Of a DNA stretch of 64,000 nt, positions 34,101-40,772 are shown one piece after another. The notes under the pieces were generated by a model. The model saw only the letters and a program-made list of their open reading frames with translations, made no database searches and had not been told where the DNA came from. The stretch's first letter is position 1; each line of letters opens with the position of its first letter. Source of the stretch: Solobacterium sp. (lineage in GTDB: Bacteria > Bacillota_I > Bacilli_A > Erysipelotrichales > Erysipelotrichaceae); contig JAFWEW010000044.1 in assembly GCA_017512725.1 (NCBI GenBank), forward strand, positions 1 through 64,000, written 5' to 3'. A program made the position numbers and the translations under genes.

Positions 34101-36484
34101 ATATCGTTCAATGTAAAGCAGATGGAAATGGCGGAGCAGTCTATTACAAAAATGGCAATTTCATCATGTCTGGTGGAGAAATCAGCAAATGTGAAGCTAA
34201 AGGTAACGGAGGCGGAGTATATGTGGGGAATAATGATAAGAATTATTCTTTCACTATGTCCGGCGGAAGAATCATAAACAATACAGCTGTTGGAGCAGGA
34301 GGCGGAGTAGGTATTAAAGGAGGAGCAGTCCGTCTGCGTTTCTATGAAACACCGATTATTTCCGGTAATAAAAAGAGCAATGGAGAAATATGCAATGTCG
34401 AAGTAAATGATGGCTGGAACTGGGTCATTAAGGTCGTCGGTAAAGGGTTAAAGAACGGTGCTTATATCGGTGTTTATGTACCCGGTGACAAGGATACTGG
34501 TCATCCGGAAAACGAAACAGCTCCATACGCAGGGCATGGCAGAGAGCGAGAACGTTTTGCCAACTTTAACGATGCCGATTCAGATGTGAATATGAAAACA
34601 TTCTACTGTTTAGTAAATGATCGAAATGGACTGAAGGGTGGTCTGATTGCTGGCGTTGAGACAAATAAACCAATTTACTGGGTTAAGATTTTCTCTCTGG
34701 AGGTTCGGAAAGAAGTTGATGCCGGAGCAGAAAGTATTGATGAAAATGAAGAATTCAATTTCACAGTAAAACTGACAGGAGATGCCTCTACACCGGGACA
34801 GCCAAGTGCAGGAGCGATTGAAGGCGAATATGGCGGAATGACCTTTATTAGTCATGGAGATTATTCTGTTGCATATCTTAAACTGAAAACTGGAGAGTCT
34901 GTAACGGCAGAAAATCTTTCAAATGGACTCAATTACTCTGTAACAGAAGAACTCACTTCAGCGCAGGCGACAAAATATGCATCTATTCCAACGATGACAT
35001 ATTCTGGAGAAATCGGCGAAAATAATGAAAAACCTGGAGTTGATGAAAAAGACTGGTACATTTCTAAAGTGTTATTTAACAATATAAAACCGGTCTGCAA
35101 GATTACAACCGCTTCCGGAGCGCTGCTTTATTATAGATATAGCGATAATAAAGTGAATGCGCCGGCAGTATTTACAAACCTTCAGGATGCATTTAATACC
35201 TTGGATAATACGTTATATCAAGGTGCTGATATTACCAACCCCAGTTATGATGCAAATCAAGGATACCGTGTTGAAATGCTGGTTCAGAGTTATGTTGTTG
35301 AAGAAGCATTAACCGTTAAGTCTGGAAAGAAGGTTGTTCTGACAACCGCATCGAAGACTGCTTCGATGTTCCCGTTCCAGGGTAGCGGAAACACAGCAAC
35401 GATCCGACGCGGCGGATATAAAGATTCGTCGATGCTGACAGCGAATGGTGAGCTGACACTGGAGAATATTACGGTAGATGGTGCAAAGGGCAGCTACACC
35501 GTGACAAAAGATGGTGGTATTGTAAATGTACCTTCGGGCGGTAAGCTGACCATACAGGGAAACGCGACACTTCGTAATTCAAAAACGGAGGGACGCGGTG
35601 GTGCAGTGTTTGTTGCACAGAATGGTACAGTTGTAATGACCAGCGGCGTGATAAATCTAAATGAAAGCATCCTAGATGGTGCGGGAATCTATCTGTCCGC
35701 AGGCAGTAAGCTGCAGCTTTCCGGTAATCCAAGTTTTGGAGATAGTACGAACCGGTTTGGTACTATTTTGGACAATTCGGGAAATATCAAAGCGGGCGAG
35801 CTTGAAGCGAAAACGAATGGTAAAAAAGACTACCATTATGCGCATCAGGATATCTATATTGCTGAGACAGAAGAATTCCCGGCAAGTATTGAACTGATTG
35901 GAAATATCACCTCAAAAGAAGGGTCTATCTGGGTATGGGCAGCAACAGATAACCATTATCTGATGACGAAGCCGTTTGCCATGGTAACCGGAACAGATAT
36001 TAATGAAGCAACTTATAAAGTATTCCGTAACGCTAGACCTGACAGTGAAACGCTCAACGATACCGATGATTACCTCTATGGTACAAGTGAGGGAGATACG
36101 GTCGGATATGCTTATTGGAATAGCATTAAGGGTGAACAAAGAGTAGTTCTGCGAAAGAGAGATGGTGAAAACAAACCTCTTGCTGGTGCTCAAATGACTA
36201 TTCGCAGAGGAAGCACCACGGCACCACTTTATTCCTTAAAAGATAAAGATGGAGTATTGGTTTCGCAGCCACTTAATTCAGGTACAAACGGTGTCTTCTG
36301 GATCGGAATGTTGCCATATGGAACCTATTTCCTAGAAGAAACTACTGCCCCTGCAGGACATCATACAGGCTGGTTCTATCTGATTGTTAATGAAGACGGT
36401 GTGTATGAAGGAGGCCAGTATGGAACTTCAGGTGAGGCAGAAAATGCTGCTGCTCTGAAAAATCAGGAGCTGAAAAACAGTTAG
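22172..36484 (+). CDS. Giant secreted InlB/beta-helix/SpaA repeat protein (4770 aa)
   Basis: One uninterrupted frame of 4770 codons. A signal peptide (1-34, ending TVRA) is followed by: an N-terminal region to about 690; InlB-type repeats with FDGWY/FTGWW/LYARW motifs (about 690-1550); a SpaA-like unit near 2234 (DLQISKTVDTSD); and four modules that each begin CKI (about 2368, 3091, 3744, 4306). The modules run into Pmp-like GGAIY/GGGIYS beta-helix repeats. A second SpaA-like unit is near 4173 and a Cna-B/SpaA domain at 4654-4760 (ENKPLAGAQMTIRR, YFLEETTAPAGHH). No LPxTG motif or membrane tail follows; it ends KNQELKNS. ATG 22172 fits AAAAGGA better than an ATG at 22160. Likely a huge adhesin or matrix protein. 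Confidence 0.88.
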   Translation: MEKKLIKKGTSVLLSLNMLMGGMISDSSLLTVRAETVEENLIDSENKSVTDTVPVLSSTETRDLSGGEQKEMYRVGIIAGEEISLRQILIESGFLRDSDVDAYLDSIESVEVSDVDVFTLVEDRDDYTFIAEDHFDSEQTITLETKKTVSYITVTDRSKTPVRAVVTENGKTGSVAVTASGGERFSDWVNVYADFNLNDAAVNAVTQNNVLYAEYCGFSVNTDESIGSGYDVSVVFPETVKGEGYRLFYVSGNYVEEIYGNIETTGDPNSPVAAGIKFHTNTLGNFVLACTKTYNYWISQDAFVYHLTSDDAVPLKEVLIQSGMVKEEEADLFLQNVQGVTSDNPDVLKVDLTEDYECVIHPLIYFIEQSLTVVMADGQTGIITVRDDRGGGITEAVSYPDNIEIESITISPTEDKLLPEDAESTAEVVEGTESIEAVSEEAEENTPAEAVTEYKVFDIDLENVEKQEYDGFDVEMKLSKEAAVTGGDFKLYHILDDGTYEEVPVTVNMTTDEFGNEVVDTIAFTTPSFSEFVLVYTITAYYREVNGDTWKISAEYSADAGIPSNAQLSVTEIKEGDEGYEGYVTKSADALGKETEDISFAKAFDITLVNPETGEVYQPAENKDVKITIELLDNSLEGITNVDIVHIHGEPEEQAEVLGSTLAGDAVQFNTKGFSVFVVTGANAVPRRTYTFFVPNEAAEGYTEYHFTDADGKDITKQYVKNGELPVIPSLESTAVNEFDGWYKGTINGSELVIEDTPFDFSSSFTADEPVNLYPKFKEYIYVNFHDQYDKDAGIFPITKTKRAELINGSATVQIDDVSTVYSGSQSGKLAFYGWSYEQVKNPGDTGVVISGSTITVDKTTDLYPIYAGIHWLSYYSAKAGSGATYFPSHYYFAEEGPTKLQVPELEGYQFTGWWTGKIITPEGSTEETIDYGKQVSNADGTLIDTLNEPSVYFSGGKLLLRADTTLYARWEAKTTANYQIIVWKQEANSSYWYAESDILPGTIGNTVEVPNSYKGKSYTGYTYSHCDEGKKVLSDGSTVLNVYYNRNSLNPATGTFKLRFEDSITASSQNLPIEKTGLSYGADLTKKIPADPKSSRTGYEFDGWYMDSGCTVKANLSTMPDHDLTVYAGWKKEWYLIQIDPNYGSLNGNGSTWFWEQYGGDPIQEYTHVTRDYEQSSSGNYYFVKHDRAYYGYSGKEWDKSEKDRDTHYTVNPGEATEDTTFESAPGIYSYEAWYEVNPDGSETLYNFDSKVTHDTILKMHWKKAGCYYFAYSWTDPQGQSHEGLPQGPYSDNASIIITKSVDAPEGYTFAGWKIRGQEAGTIYRTGQSFTLHSDDAIRISGKEVVYLEAVFVKVGLATIIYDANGGTISENPDFGKFPGAVEPVSASGTIDGTTATVTGIVNNSDFILSTGAGFSKTGTTFAGWSNKTVYEQNKQGVNLYAGGQTYGVDKNEPIKLYAVWAVNVTYHLNSDNADWGTPWDPTIYTYDENAKTYTQTLYIGNTVSEPVAIPQYTGTDGKLFRYWKTTTTGTTQYDFSQPLTGSIDLYCHWSEPESVKVHAVDTSSETIVSKDDAWLKTNAAIQAGITETSINADSVKSVFKDTIIPEGSSAPTGYVFGFAAVHDSTNLQKISDERAITSIWYNQSEKKTYVKYADNTTGALKTGEEIYLVYYQLKNLPIKYRNMLTSGELVIAPVTEAPDHSGSLGSCNLGAVITSPKTWAGKTSGYYAYAIGDKTAGNASQLHFISDTSDSDTSHPDVQIRNTWRGLQYSTNEGTTWIDCGYDPAIYTVYFEQRPTVVLFSELTSGTESSLETVFDYELVVEQTETTTASVQKQIKNGETWSNYGEPTSRDPKTETTSVFTGTYHLKNGESQSAILFYKTETRAPEEGASYSEDGNTYRDVTTKTVVTSQTAIVTQTEKSGYVTEIDTEYGTTTDNHIWTCPSDSAGGTKTATFKNTLNTVSIEVQVAIVDPTGIIRKNAFRKIPYKFDLPIGETKDFQTALDPDKMFDGSLEIYAFGTVLYGTDDGEEGHPITAKSMDVKSVSYQKGADDIYRVTLEDSNGTVLDELDNYNVYYLYYPMPEIRYVKLVSSSDPESGMENISGSYDEYNPSPEITYNHDSVIINNVTVKQDQTVKIPKNGLLISQTGGLNSFRMPPLLDDGIYARYLKYTKIGAGKYDADSLDDISSNSSCEMRLRINNNALQYSFNDTDWFDLNLSEIPTIYAIYEEKGYDLQISKTVDTSDSGRDPIFIDRTFVVTLTSNSITKAEYSAEGYETETISATPAVGSEPGTIVLEHVKDGTKIKIKGLGKGDYEIVETNNENFVLTAMAGPIVGGSTSPIDVFNNNTINLSLNEETELDLKNRPQDLCKIVDNDEEHIFYRFSDAIKYVDENIPTNTATIEMLADYLMPEEDVLTIPSHLNITLTTALTGEHQYSGSERAVIKRNQDHKTQPMIINSGTFTTTEIKIEGDDRTDVTAPAVQSSGDLTLSVGTFIQNTHNSHIGENPGNGGAINATAGNVTFDAATITNSEAVNGGVLYYSGSGTITFKGSSKISSNNRATKGGAVYVTGGTIVVQGNSQLMSNRAKEGGAIYAENGVISVEQNAKITGNTASQNGGAIYTRTGTVSITSSNGKISDNTAAQNGGGIYSESGTVNISNGTMSGNKATDGAGGSIYTNTGTVNVSGGSISASEASNGAALFVDSTGKAYISGGTISGNISGADGGAIGVGSTSTRLYFSANAIVKDNKVNNEQHNVCLNQDSDMVINTSGLNAEAEVGIYVPGNYEDDLYKHRGTAGSEFATFTNATNLDRFTNDRQPGLQAVGNSVTKTILWGTAVSVKVVYLASYSGGFPPSDSAVEKYSNSNYYPISSDMGISEIADDLYDNYSNKLTATAVYAGAFASDATTFDEYVTKLTWDNGAQTWMLKDHNGTGSKLNDRTIVIYYSEPAYLYIENNEDKELEISSIVIGNGENAREVINNTNTAGYGMVFAKNGAIRSQLLPVSSDDLKLAPNSTISILIPGGCGQKYALTGKFNGTAFVDNVRLRYSKDDGTLDEDTINKDLAITGFSLDNKTLRTKSGETYKIIFGDDKPICKIVVGTDELPFTSISAAVKYISDNKTALGNGEEYPIQMLTDYLIPASDYVDIPAGLKITITTATDGEHRYHPVDPDEPRVTISRDKDNKNSIISVTKGSTNAAPITTLTITNIIIDGKNISGNSNGGAVNAINCSSVTIDNCEFRNVYAKDGGSIYIGIDGNYKGGNVEDTILTVNNSKFIKSNSEKSTASRMGGGAIHTTTRRLTLTGCYFDQCEAYDQGGAVFHRIDKDLVSYTTITDCHFTNCLAKAAGGVESDAKYVTITGSEFTNCTATERNGGGVNIFALYSANPTAECWVTVTECTFTNCRATMLYDKDNHYGGGLRSTAKYTTVNGCTFTDTLGKYGGAIAFSSSNAAEAYVNGCSINGSMSSKNGGGIYSAALETVITDRYVDGEGNTVIKTAEIKNCSTETDGGGIYYDRNADNSSLTITNVTIDGNSAPSGTGGGIYTNAGTTTLNNGTSVMNNTANGNGGGINVYNKNNSNNRKLIVNNSTISGNTSGGMGGGIYSNAHLTLQNGSMVENNRLSGGAITNAAGVYLENNRTFTIGNDDKTTDNTSIKNNYSASGSKSNLRLWESGANNHSSSVSVLSSLNGEIGVVNAKSVGAQFGSAVDKDFSGLSDQNYTFKSDTSTLHGIIDRNDLDGKKIIWAGPPICKITDERGFLLYFDPECTDPAIFDRLDVGDANAVSKISAFSLLRNENPGLYNDQGLYTGPTYRVEMLVEEYKPTKYITTKDTAARTIIFTTASASPKDPKDDYAYRGSSGTYAKILRSTDYKDTGSNMITAKCNMELTNITLDGGSNNGVTPSLSSRAFISTSENGHTVTLGKNAIIQNSYTTGNGGGIYISGGSVTISGGIIKNCGTTLDGGAIYKTGSNNTNLIFESGNIVQCKADGNGGAVYYKNGNFIMSGGEISKCEAKGNGGGVYVGNNDKNYSFTMSGGRIINNTAVGAGGGVGIKGGAVRLRFYETPIISGNKKSNGEICNVEVNDGWNWVIKVVGKGLKNGAYIGVYVPGDKDTGHPENETAPYAGHGRERERFANFNDADSDVNMKTFYCLVNDRNGLKGGLIAGVETNKPIYWVKIFSLEVRKEVDAGAESIDENEEFNFTVKLTGDASTPGQPSAGAIEGEYGGMTFISHGDYSVAYLKLKTGESVTAENLSNGLNYSVTEELTSAQATKYASIPTMTYSGEIGENNEKPGVDEKDWYISKVLFNNIKPVCKITTASGALLYYRYSDNKVNAPAVFTNLQDAFNTLDNTLYQGADITNPSYDANQGYRVEMLVQSYVVEEALTVKSGKKVVLTTASKTASMFPFQGSGNTATIRRGGYKDSSMLTANGELTLENITVDGAKGSYTVTKDGGIVNVPSGGKLTIQGNATLRNSKTEGRGGAVFVAQNGTVVMTSGVINLNESILDGAGIYLSAGSKLQLSGNPSFGDSTNRFGTILDNSGNIKAGELEAKTNGKKDYHYAHQDIYIAETEEFPASIELIGNITSKEGSIWVWAATDNHYLMTKPFAMVTGTDINEATYKVFRNARPDSETLNDTDDYLYGTSEGDTVGYAYWNSIKGEQRVVLRKRDGENKPLAGAQMTIRRGSTTAPLYSLKDKDGVLVSQPLNSGTNGVFWIGMLPYGTYFLEETTAPAGHHTGWFYLIVNEDGVYEGGQYGTSGEAENAAALKNQELKNS
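29700..34330 (+). repeat. Beta-helix GGA/GGG-I repeat tracts inside the giant gene
   Basis: Imperfect coding repeats of about 20-30 residues with GGAIY, GGGIYS, GGAVYYKNG and similar cores, in three of the four CKI modules (about 29.7-30.4, 31.8-33.1 and 33.9-34.3 kb). They are repetitive at protein level and diverged at DNA level. They predict a stacked right-handed beta-helix like Chlamydia Pmp or autotransporter passengers. Confidence 0.7.
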
Positions 36485-36515
36485 AACGAGTTTATAAAAA
36501 CTCCCGTCTTCCCTG

Positions 36516-36590
36516 AAAAAAAACCCTCCGGAGGATATCCGGAGGGGTATATCAGCAAACCTAAATCGTATATATATTATGAAAGGAGGG
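36516..36590. promoter_or_regulatory. Hairpin between giant gene and CHAP gene; possible RBS-masking element
   Basis: A perfect GC-rich stem CCCTCCGG (36524-36531) / CCGGAGGG (36539-36546) with eight A's before it. Read on the minus strand this is a normal terminator (stem then T8), yet no minus-strand gene lies nearby. On the plus strand ACCCTCC in the left arm is complementary to the downstream ribosome site GGAGGGT (36585-36591), so the stem and RBS pairing could be alternatives (inference). Confidence 0.5.
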
Positions 36591-36595
36591 TCTGA

Positions 36596-38833
36596 ATGAA
36601 ACATATGATCAGAACTTTCTATCCAATTCTTAACAGAATTGCTTCCAAAACACTGAAAGTAGCACTTGCTGCCACGTATCTGACTGCAGGTACATGGGCT
36701 TTTCAGTATACCGTTCATGCAGAAGGGGTAACCGATACGGTTATCCGGGGTATGCGGGATGATACGGGAGGAGATCCGAATACCGGTGAAATCCCGATTG
36801 AAATCGAAGTGGAAAAGCCGGCAGCTGCTACCATCTCGGAAGACGGTACTACCGTTACCTTTGTCAACACCTCAGTAGGCGGACTGGCAGAGAACTATGT
36901 AGAGAACTACTATACTGGTAAAAAAGGTGCCAACAGCGGGAAGTGGACCAGAGAATCGCTCTCCTTAGTAGACCGTATTGATATGGACAGTATTAATAAT
37001 GCTTCCTCGTCAATCCTTGCGGAAAAAGGATCGGTAAAGGCGGTCTATGGGCAGAGCGGTGAACTGCTGCCGAGAATCTGGAAATACTGTGAAGACGGCG
37101 AGCGTATTCTGATCAACCCGTGGGATATCGAATGGGAAACCTCGGATGAAGGGGTTGTTTCGATTAACGACGGTGTACCTGTCATTGCCGGTATCGGTGA
37201 AGCAGTACTGATCGGCAGAGCAGAAGATTCAATCTTTACCGTTAACGTAAGTATTGCAGATCCCGATGAGGTATCCGACTTTGTAACGGATGCAGATCAG
37301 TTGTATACACTTGGCTTTGAAGAAGACGGGCTGACCTATACTGCAGTAAATACACGTATGTGGCCGACTTCTCTTCCGAACAGCGATGAAGACGGGGAAG
37401 AAGAAACCCTTAAGATCAAGGGAAAACGGATCTATCAGTGCGGCAGTCAGTACTACTATCTGAAGAAGGATGCGGAGACAGAATGGAGTGAAGAACTCCT
37501 GTTCAACCCGGCATACTTTGGTGGTGATGTAATCTGTCTTTCGCAGGGTCTGATTCTGATGGAAGGGGATAACCTGAATGGTATCGTACCGGGTGTCGTA
37601 TTCCGTCACCATGATCAGTTCTGGGTATTTGAAGGCAGCGAACAGATCGGTTACCCGTACAACGGGGCACCGGGCTGGATCGAGATCAGTGAACTGTTTG
37701 AAGAATCGCATGATGATTATGTACCGGGTGCTGATACAGGACCTGAAAGTGATGCACTGTTCTACTATGAGAGTCAGTTCAACCCGTACCCTGGTACAAT
37801 TTCCAGCAACTGCACATTTGCAGTATGGGCACTTGCCAACCAGGCGGTTGGTGCAAGACTGCCGAACTGGGGCGATGCGGGCAACTGGTTCCGCAGAGCC
37901 GGTATCTCCGGTTATAAGACAGGAGACAAGCCTGCAGCGAACTCCATCATCGTATGGGATCACCATGTTGGTTATGTAACCGAAGTTAGTGAAGACGGTA
38001 CGATGATCTATATCAAGGAAGGCAACTTCGGCGGCCGTTATCATGAAGGCTGGTGGCCGGTTTCATCTTCAAGACATGGTATGGCAGTATATGGCTATAT
38101 CTATCTGACAGAAGATACCGGAGAACAGAACGGACTGGTTGTGCTGCCGGAAGGTCTGCACTGCAGTGAAGAGGAATTCCTTGCTACCCTGGAAGAGCTG
38201 GGTCTGTATGCGGGTGAAAAGAGTGAAGAATACAGTGATAAGTATGAAGCAGGAACAATCATCCGCTACACCAGTGGCGAGATGATCTTCGGAAGCTTCG
38301 TTGACTACACGGTATCGCTTGGTGCTGAAGAAGCGGAAGATGACTTGATCGTTTTAGACAGTGAGAACACGAAAGAAGTCATTGGCATGACGAGAGGCGA
38401 ACTGCAACAGTGGCTGCATAAGCGTGGACTTAATCTGGGTAACGAAACAGTTGAAGACGGTGGAGAAAGCGATGAATACAGCACTGTCATTGCGATCCAG
38501 ACCGGTACATACAAGAAAGAAGCTACGGTAGACTACACGGTCACCAAGACGACGACGGAAGAGCCAACCGGTCAGAATGAGAACCAGACAGAAGAACCGA
38601 AAGAAGGTCTGACGGAAGGCACTGGTGAAGATGCGAACGCAGAAGCGAATCCTTCCACTGGAACACCGGATGTTTCCGGAAATCAAGGTTCTGACGAAAC
38701 CGGAAATAATGATTCTTCAGTAGAAGAAGCAATGGAACAGGTTAAGACAGAAACACCTGCTGCGGATGCGGTACCGGCAGCGCCTGCTGCACAAGAGCCG
38801 GCAGCTCCTGAAGGATCGGCAGAACCGCAATAA
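36596..38833 (+). CDS. Secreted CHAP-domain murein hydrolase with PASTA-like repeats
   Basis: A 745-residue exported enzyme. The signal peptide ends near residue 43 (TVHA). A central CHAP domain (about 390-505) has the catalytic Cys406 in SSNCTFAVWAL and His456/457 in WDHHVGYV; such domains cut peptidoglycan peptides or act as amidases. Two PASTA-like units follow (about 518-578 and 588-655, the second with GMTRGELQQWLHKRGLNLG). A Glu/Pro/Ala-rich low-complexity tail ends the protein without an anchor. GAAAGGAGGG gives a very strong start. Following the giant surface protein, it may remodel the wall for assembly of large surface structures (inference). Confidence 0.88.
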   Translation: MKHMIRTFYPILNRIASKTLKVALAATYLTAGTWAFQYTVHAEGVTDTVIRGMRDDTGGDPNTGEIPIEIEVEKPAAATISEDGTTVTFVNTSVGGLAENYVENYYTGKKGANSGKWTRESLSLVDRIDMDSINNASSSILAEKGSVKAVYGQSGELLPRIWKYCEDGERILINPWDIEWETSDEGVVSINDGVPVIAGIGEAVLIGRAEDSIFTVNVSIADPDEVSDFVTDADQLYTLGFEEDGLTYTAVNTRMWPTSLPNSDEDGEEETLKIKGKRIYQCGSQYYYLKKDAETEWSEELLFNPAYFGGDVICLSQGLILMEGDNLNGIVPGVVFRHHDQFWVFEGSEQIGYPYNGAPGWIEISELFEESHDDYVPGADTGPESDALFYYESQFNPYPGTISSNCTFAVWALANQAVGARLPNWGDAGNWFRRAGISGYKTGDKPAANSIIVWDHHVGYVTEVSEDGTMIYIKEGNFGGRYHEGWWPVSSSRHGMAVYGYIYLTEDTGEQNGLVVLPEGLHCSEEEFLATLEELGLYAGEKSEEYSDKYEAGTIIRYTSGEMIFGSFVDYTVSLGAEEAEDDLIVLDSENTKEVIGMTRGELQQWLHKRGLNLGNETVEDGGESDEYSTVIAIQTGTYKKEATVDYTVTKTTTEEPTGQNENQTEEPKEGLTEGTGEDANAEANPSTGTPDVSGNQGSDETGNNDSSVEEAMEQVKTETPAADAVPAAPAAQEPAAPEGSAEPQ

Positions 38834-38844
38834 CTGCTTAAACG

Positions 38845-38879
38845 AAAGAAGCCAGCTTAATAAAAGGTTGGCTTCTTTA
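38845..38879 (+). terminator. Terminator of the CHAP gene
   Basis: Stem AAAGAAGCCAGC / GGTTGGCTTCTTT around a short loop, ending TTT. It probably closes the whole 18.4-38.8 kb surface cluster. Confidence 0.75.
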
Positions 38880-39188
38880 AGTCGGAGATGTATTCATCTG
38901 GGAAAACAAGCAATCGTATAGATACCGATTCTGAATACAATTCGGAAGAAGTAAAGACGCTGATGAAGGAAACAGTCGATCTCAACTTCGCTGCATAATT
39001 TGCATATGGTGAGGTATCGATTGATTCTGTTTCATCGGAAAAAACGAACGGCTGTTGTGATTTTAAAGAAATAACCAGGTATATAAAGACCGGGACAGTT
39101 TTCTACTATTGACAAAATAAACTGTTTTGAGTAATTTGTGAGAGCAGGTTCGGAATATTAAAAAAATTTCAGTTTCGGAAGTGGTGTA
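38880..39188. other. Intergenic stretch with a 36-codon open frame
   Basis: An ATG at 38888 opens 36 codons (MYSSGKTSNRIDTDSEYNSE...) to TAA at 38996-38998. The tail EEVKTLMKETVDLNFAA looks like coding sequence, but the ribosome site is poorly placed and no family is recognised; it may be a gene remnant. The DUF4143 promoter lies at the 3' end. Confidence 0.35.
39109..39137 (+). promoter_or_regulatory. Promoter of the first DUF4143 ATPase
   Basis: Perfect -35 TTGACA (39109-39114), 17-bp spacer, weak -10 TAATTT (39132-39137). Confidence 0.4.
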
Positions 39189-40388
39189 ATGAAATATATA
39201 GAGAGACCAAAATATATGCAGCAGTTGCTTGACCTAATGGGCACGCCAGATATCAAGATTATCACCGGGGTACGCCGCTGTGGTAAGTCCGAGCTGATGA
39301 AGGCTTATATCCGAAGGATTAAAGAGACACAGCCTGCTTCCAATATCATCTTTGTGGATTTCTATGACCTGAAATACGAGGGCCTTAAGGAATACCATGC
39401 TCTTTATGATCATATTGAGAGTCACTATGACCCTGAGAAAGCAAACTATGTTTTCATTGACGAGGTGCAGCTTTGTGAGAAGTTTGAATTGGCAATCAAC
39501 AGCATGCATGCTTCTCGGAAATATGATCTGTATATCACTGGATCCAATGCTTTTTTACTGAGCTCCGACCTGACAACAATGTTTACAGGAAGATATATTG
39601 AGATTCATGTGTTCCCGTTCAGCTTTGCGGAATTCTGCCGGTATTATGAAGAAGAAAACGATATTCAAACGCTTTTTGAGGAATATATGATCAAAGGCGG
39701 ACTGGCAGGCTCCTATGAATACCGGACAGAACGGGATCGGCAAAACTATATTCGGGAAGTGTACGATACGATTATCAACCGTGATCTGGTTACAAAATAT
39801 AATCTGTCAGATACCACGACACTGGAGCATCTGGCTGAATTCATGATGGATAATGTATCAAACCTTACCTCTCCAAACAACATCAGTGATACACTGACAG
39901 CAAATGAAATTGTCACGAATCATAAAACGATAGGCAATTATATCAAATATCTTTGTGATGCTTATGTTTTCTATGGCGTCCGCAGATACGATATCCGTGG
40001 GAAGAAATACCTTAAAACCTCTGTGAAGTATTATCTTAGTGATACAGGTATTCGCTTTGCAAAGCTTGGCAGACGGAATCTTGATTATGGACGGATGTAT
40101 GAGAATATCGTCTGTATTGAACTAATGCGCCGCGGGTATGAAGTCTATGTTGGGAAGCTCTATCAGAAGGAAGTGGATTTTGTGGCTGTCCGGGGCAATG
40201 AGAAGATCTATATTCAGGTGAGTGACGATATTTCCAGATCGGATACCTTTGAGCGTGAGTATAGTCCGCTTTTAAAAATCAAAGACGCTTATCCGAAAAT
40301 GATTCTGGCTAATACAAAACATGAGACCTATGACTATGAGGGAATCAAAATCCACAATCTTCCAGATTGGCTGCTGCAACAAGAATGA
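39189..40388 (+). CDS. AAA ATPase with DUF4143 domain, copy 1
   Basis: A 399-residue AAA_14/DUF4143 protein. Walker A is GVRRCGKS (27-34), Walker B YVFIDEVQ (about 86-93), and sensor ITGSNAFLLSSDL follows. The C-terminal DUF4143 part includes YDIRGKKYLKTSVKYYLSDTGIR and a nuclease-like region, YVGKLYQKEVDFVAV, where E..D resembles PD-(D/E)XK folds. The family is widespread, often in several copies, and its role is poorly known; links to mobile elements and defence are suspected. It is 30-40 residues shorter than the two other copies here and diverged from them. Ribosome site GGAAGTGG is weak. Confidence 0.85.
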   Translation: MKYIERPKYMQQLLDLMGTPDIKIITGVRRCGKSELMKAYIRRIKETQPASNIIFVDFYDLKYEGLKEYHALYDHIESHYDPEKANYVFIDEVQLCEKFELAINSMHASRKYDLYITGSNAFLLSSDLTTMFTGRYIEIHVFPFSFAEFCRYYEEENDIQTLFEEYMIKGGLAGSYEYRTERDRQNYIREVYDTIINRDLVTKYNLSDTTTLEHLAEFMMDNVSNLTSPNNISDTLTANEIVTNHKTIGNYIKYLCDAYVFYGVRRYDIRGKKYLKTSVKYYLSDTGIRFAKLGRRNLDYGRMYENIVCIELMRRGYEVYVGKLYQKEVDFVAVRGNEKIYIQVSDDISRSDTFEREYSPLLKIKDAYPKMILANTKHETYDYEGIKIHNLPDWLLQQE

Positions 40389-40509
40389 GATCGTGAGAAG
40401 TTTTAATTCCCTGAAAACCACAATACAGTCTTATGGAGGAAAATTCAGAACGTACCGGTCTTTTGGCATCAGAGTTGTAGTATGCAGTAAATGTCGCAAC
40501 AAATGAAGA

Positions 40510-40683
40510 TTGACGATTCATCTTTTGAAAGAGAATGGATATCTGAAGGCAAAAGAAATCGCAAAAGCACTGAATCTTTCCCTGCGTCAAGTTCAGCGTA
40601 TTTTGGCTCGATTGAAGAAAGAGGGGAGACTAGTACGTCACGGTGCCTCTAAAAATGGATACTGGGAAGTAGAAGAAATCTGA
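40510..40683 (+). pseudogene. Remnant of a winged-helix domain (ATP-binding/AlbA-type regulator C-terminus)
   Basis: An in-frame segment reads HLLKENGYLKAKEIAKALNLSLRQ and continues VQRILARLKKEGRLVRHGASK to a TGA at 40681-40683. This is a typical C-terminal winged helix of the divergent AAA_4/AlbA_2 ATP-binding proteins. No start with a ribosome site or upstream domain exists; the frame is closed by TGA at 40504. It is a broken gene fragment left between two DUF4143 genes. The bases 40389-40509 hold nothing recognisable. Confidence 0.6.
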
Positions 40684-40772
40684 AAGGACTTTGCTTTTTT
40701 CTGAATTATTTTTCTCTGAACAATTATTCAGATAAGCAACAGTACAGATACCGATCAATCGTTCTTCTTCCT

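Noticed and set aside
29700-34330. Possible CRISPR-like or tandem DNA repeats
   Set aside because: The repeats are coding GGA/GGG-I beta-helix units with diverged DNA and no regular spacers.
36489-36520. A terminator for the giant gene on the plus strand
   Set aside because: No T-run follows the hairpin on the plus strand; the run is on the other side.
38888-38998. A 36-codon frame as a real small gene
   Set aside because: Ribosome site is badly placed (directly against the ATG), no family, and it follows a terminator; reported only as a possible remnant.
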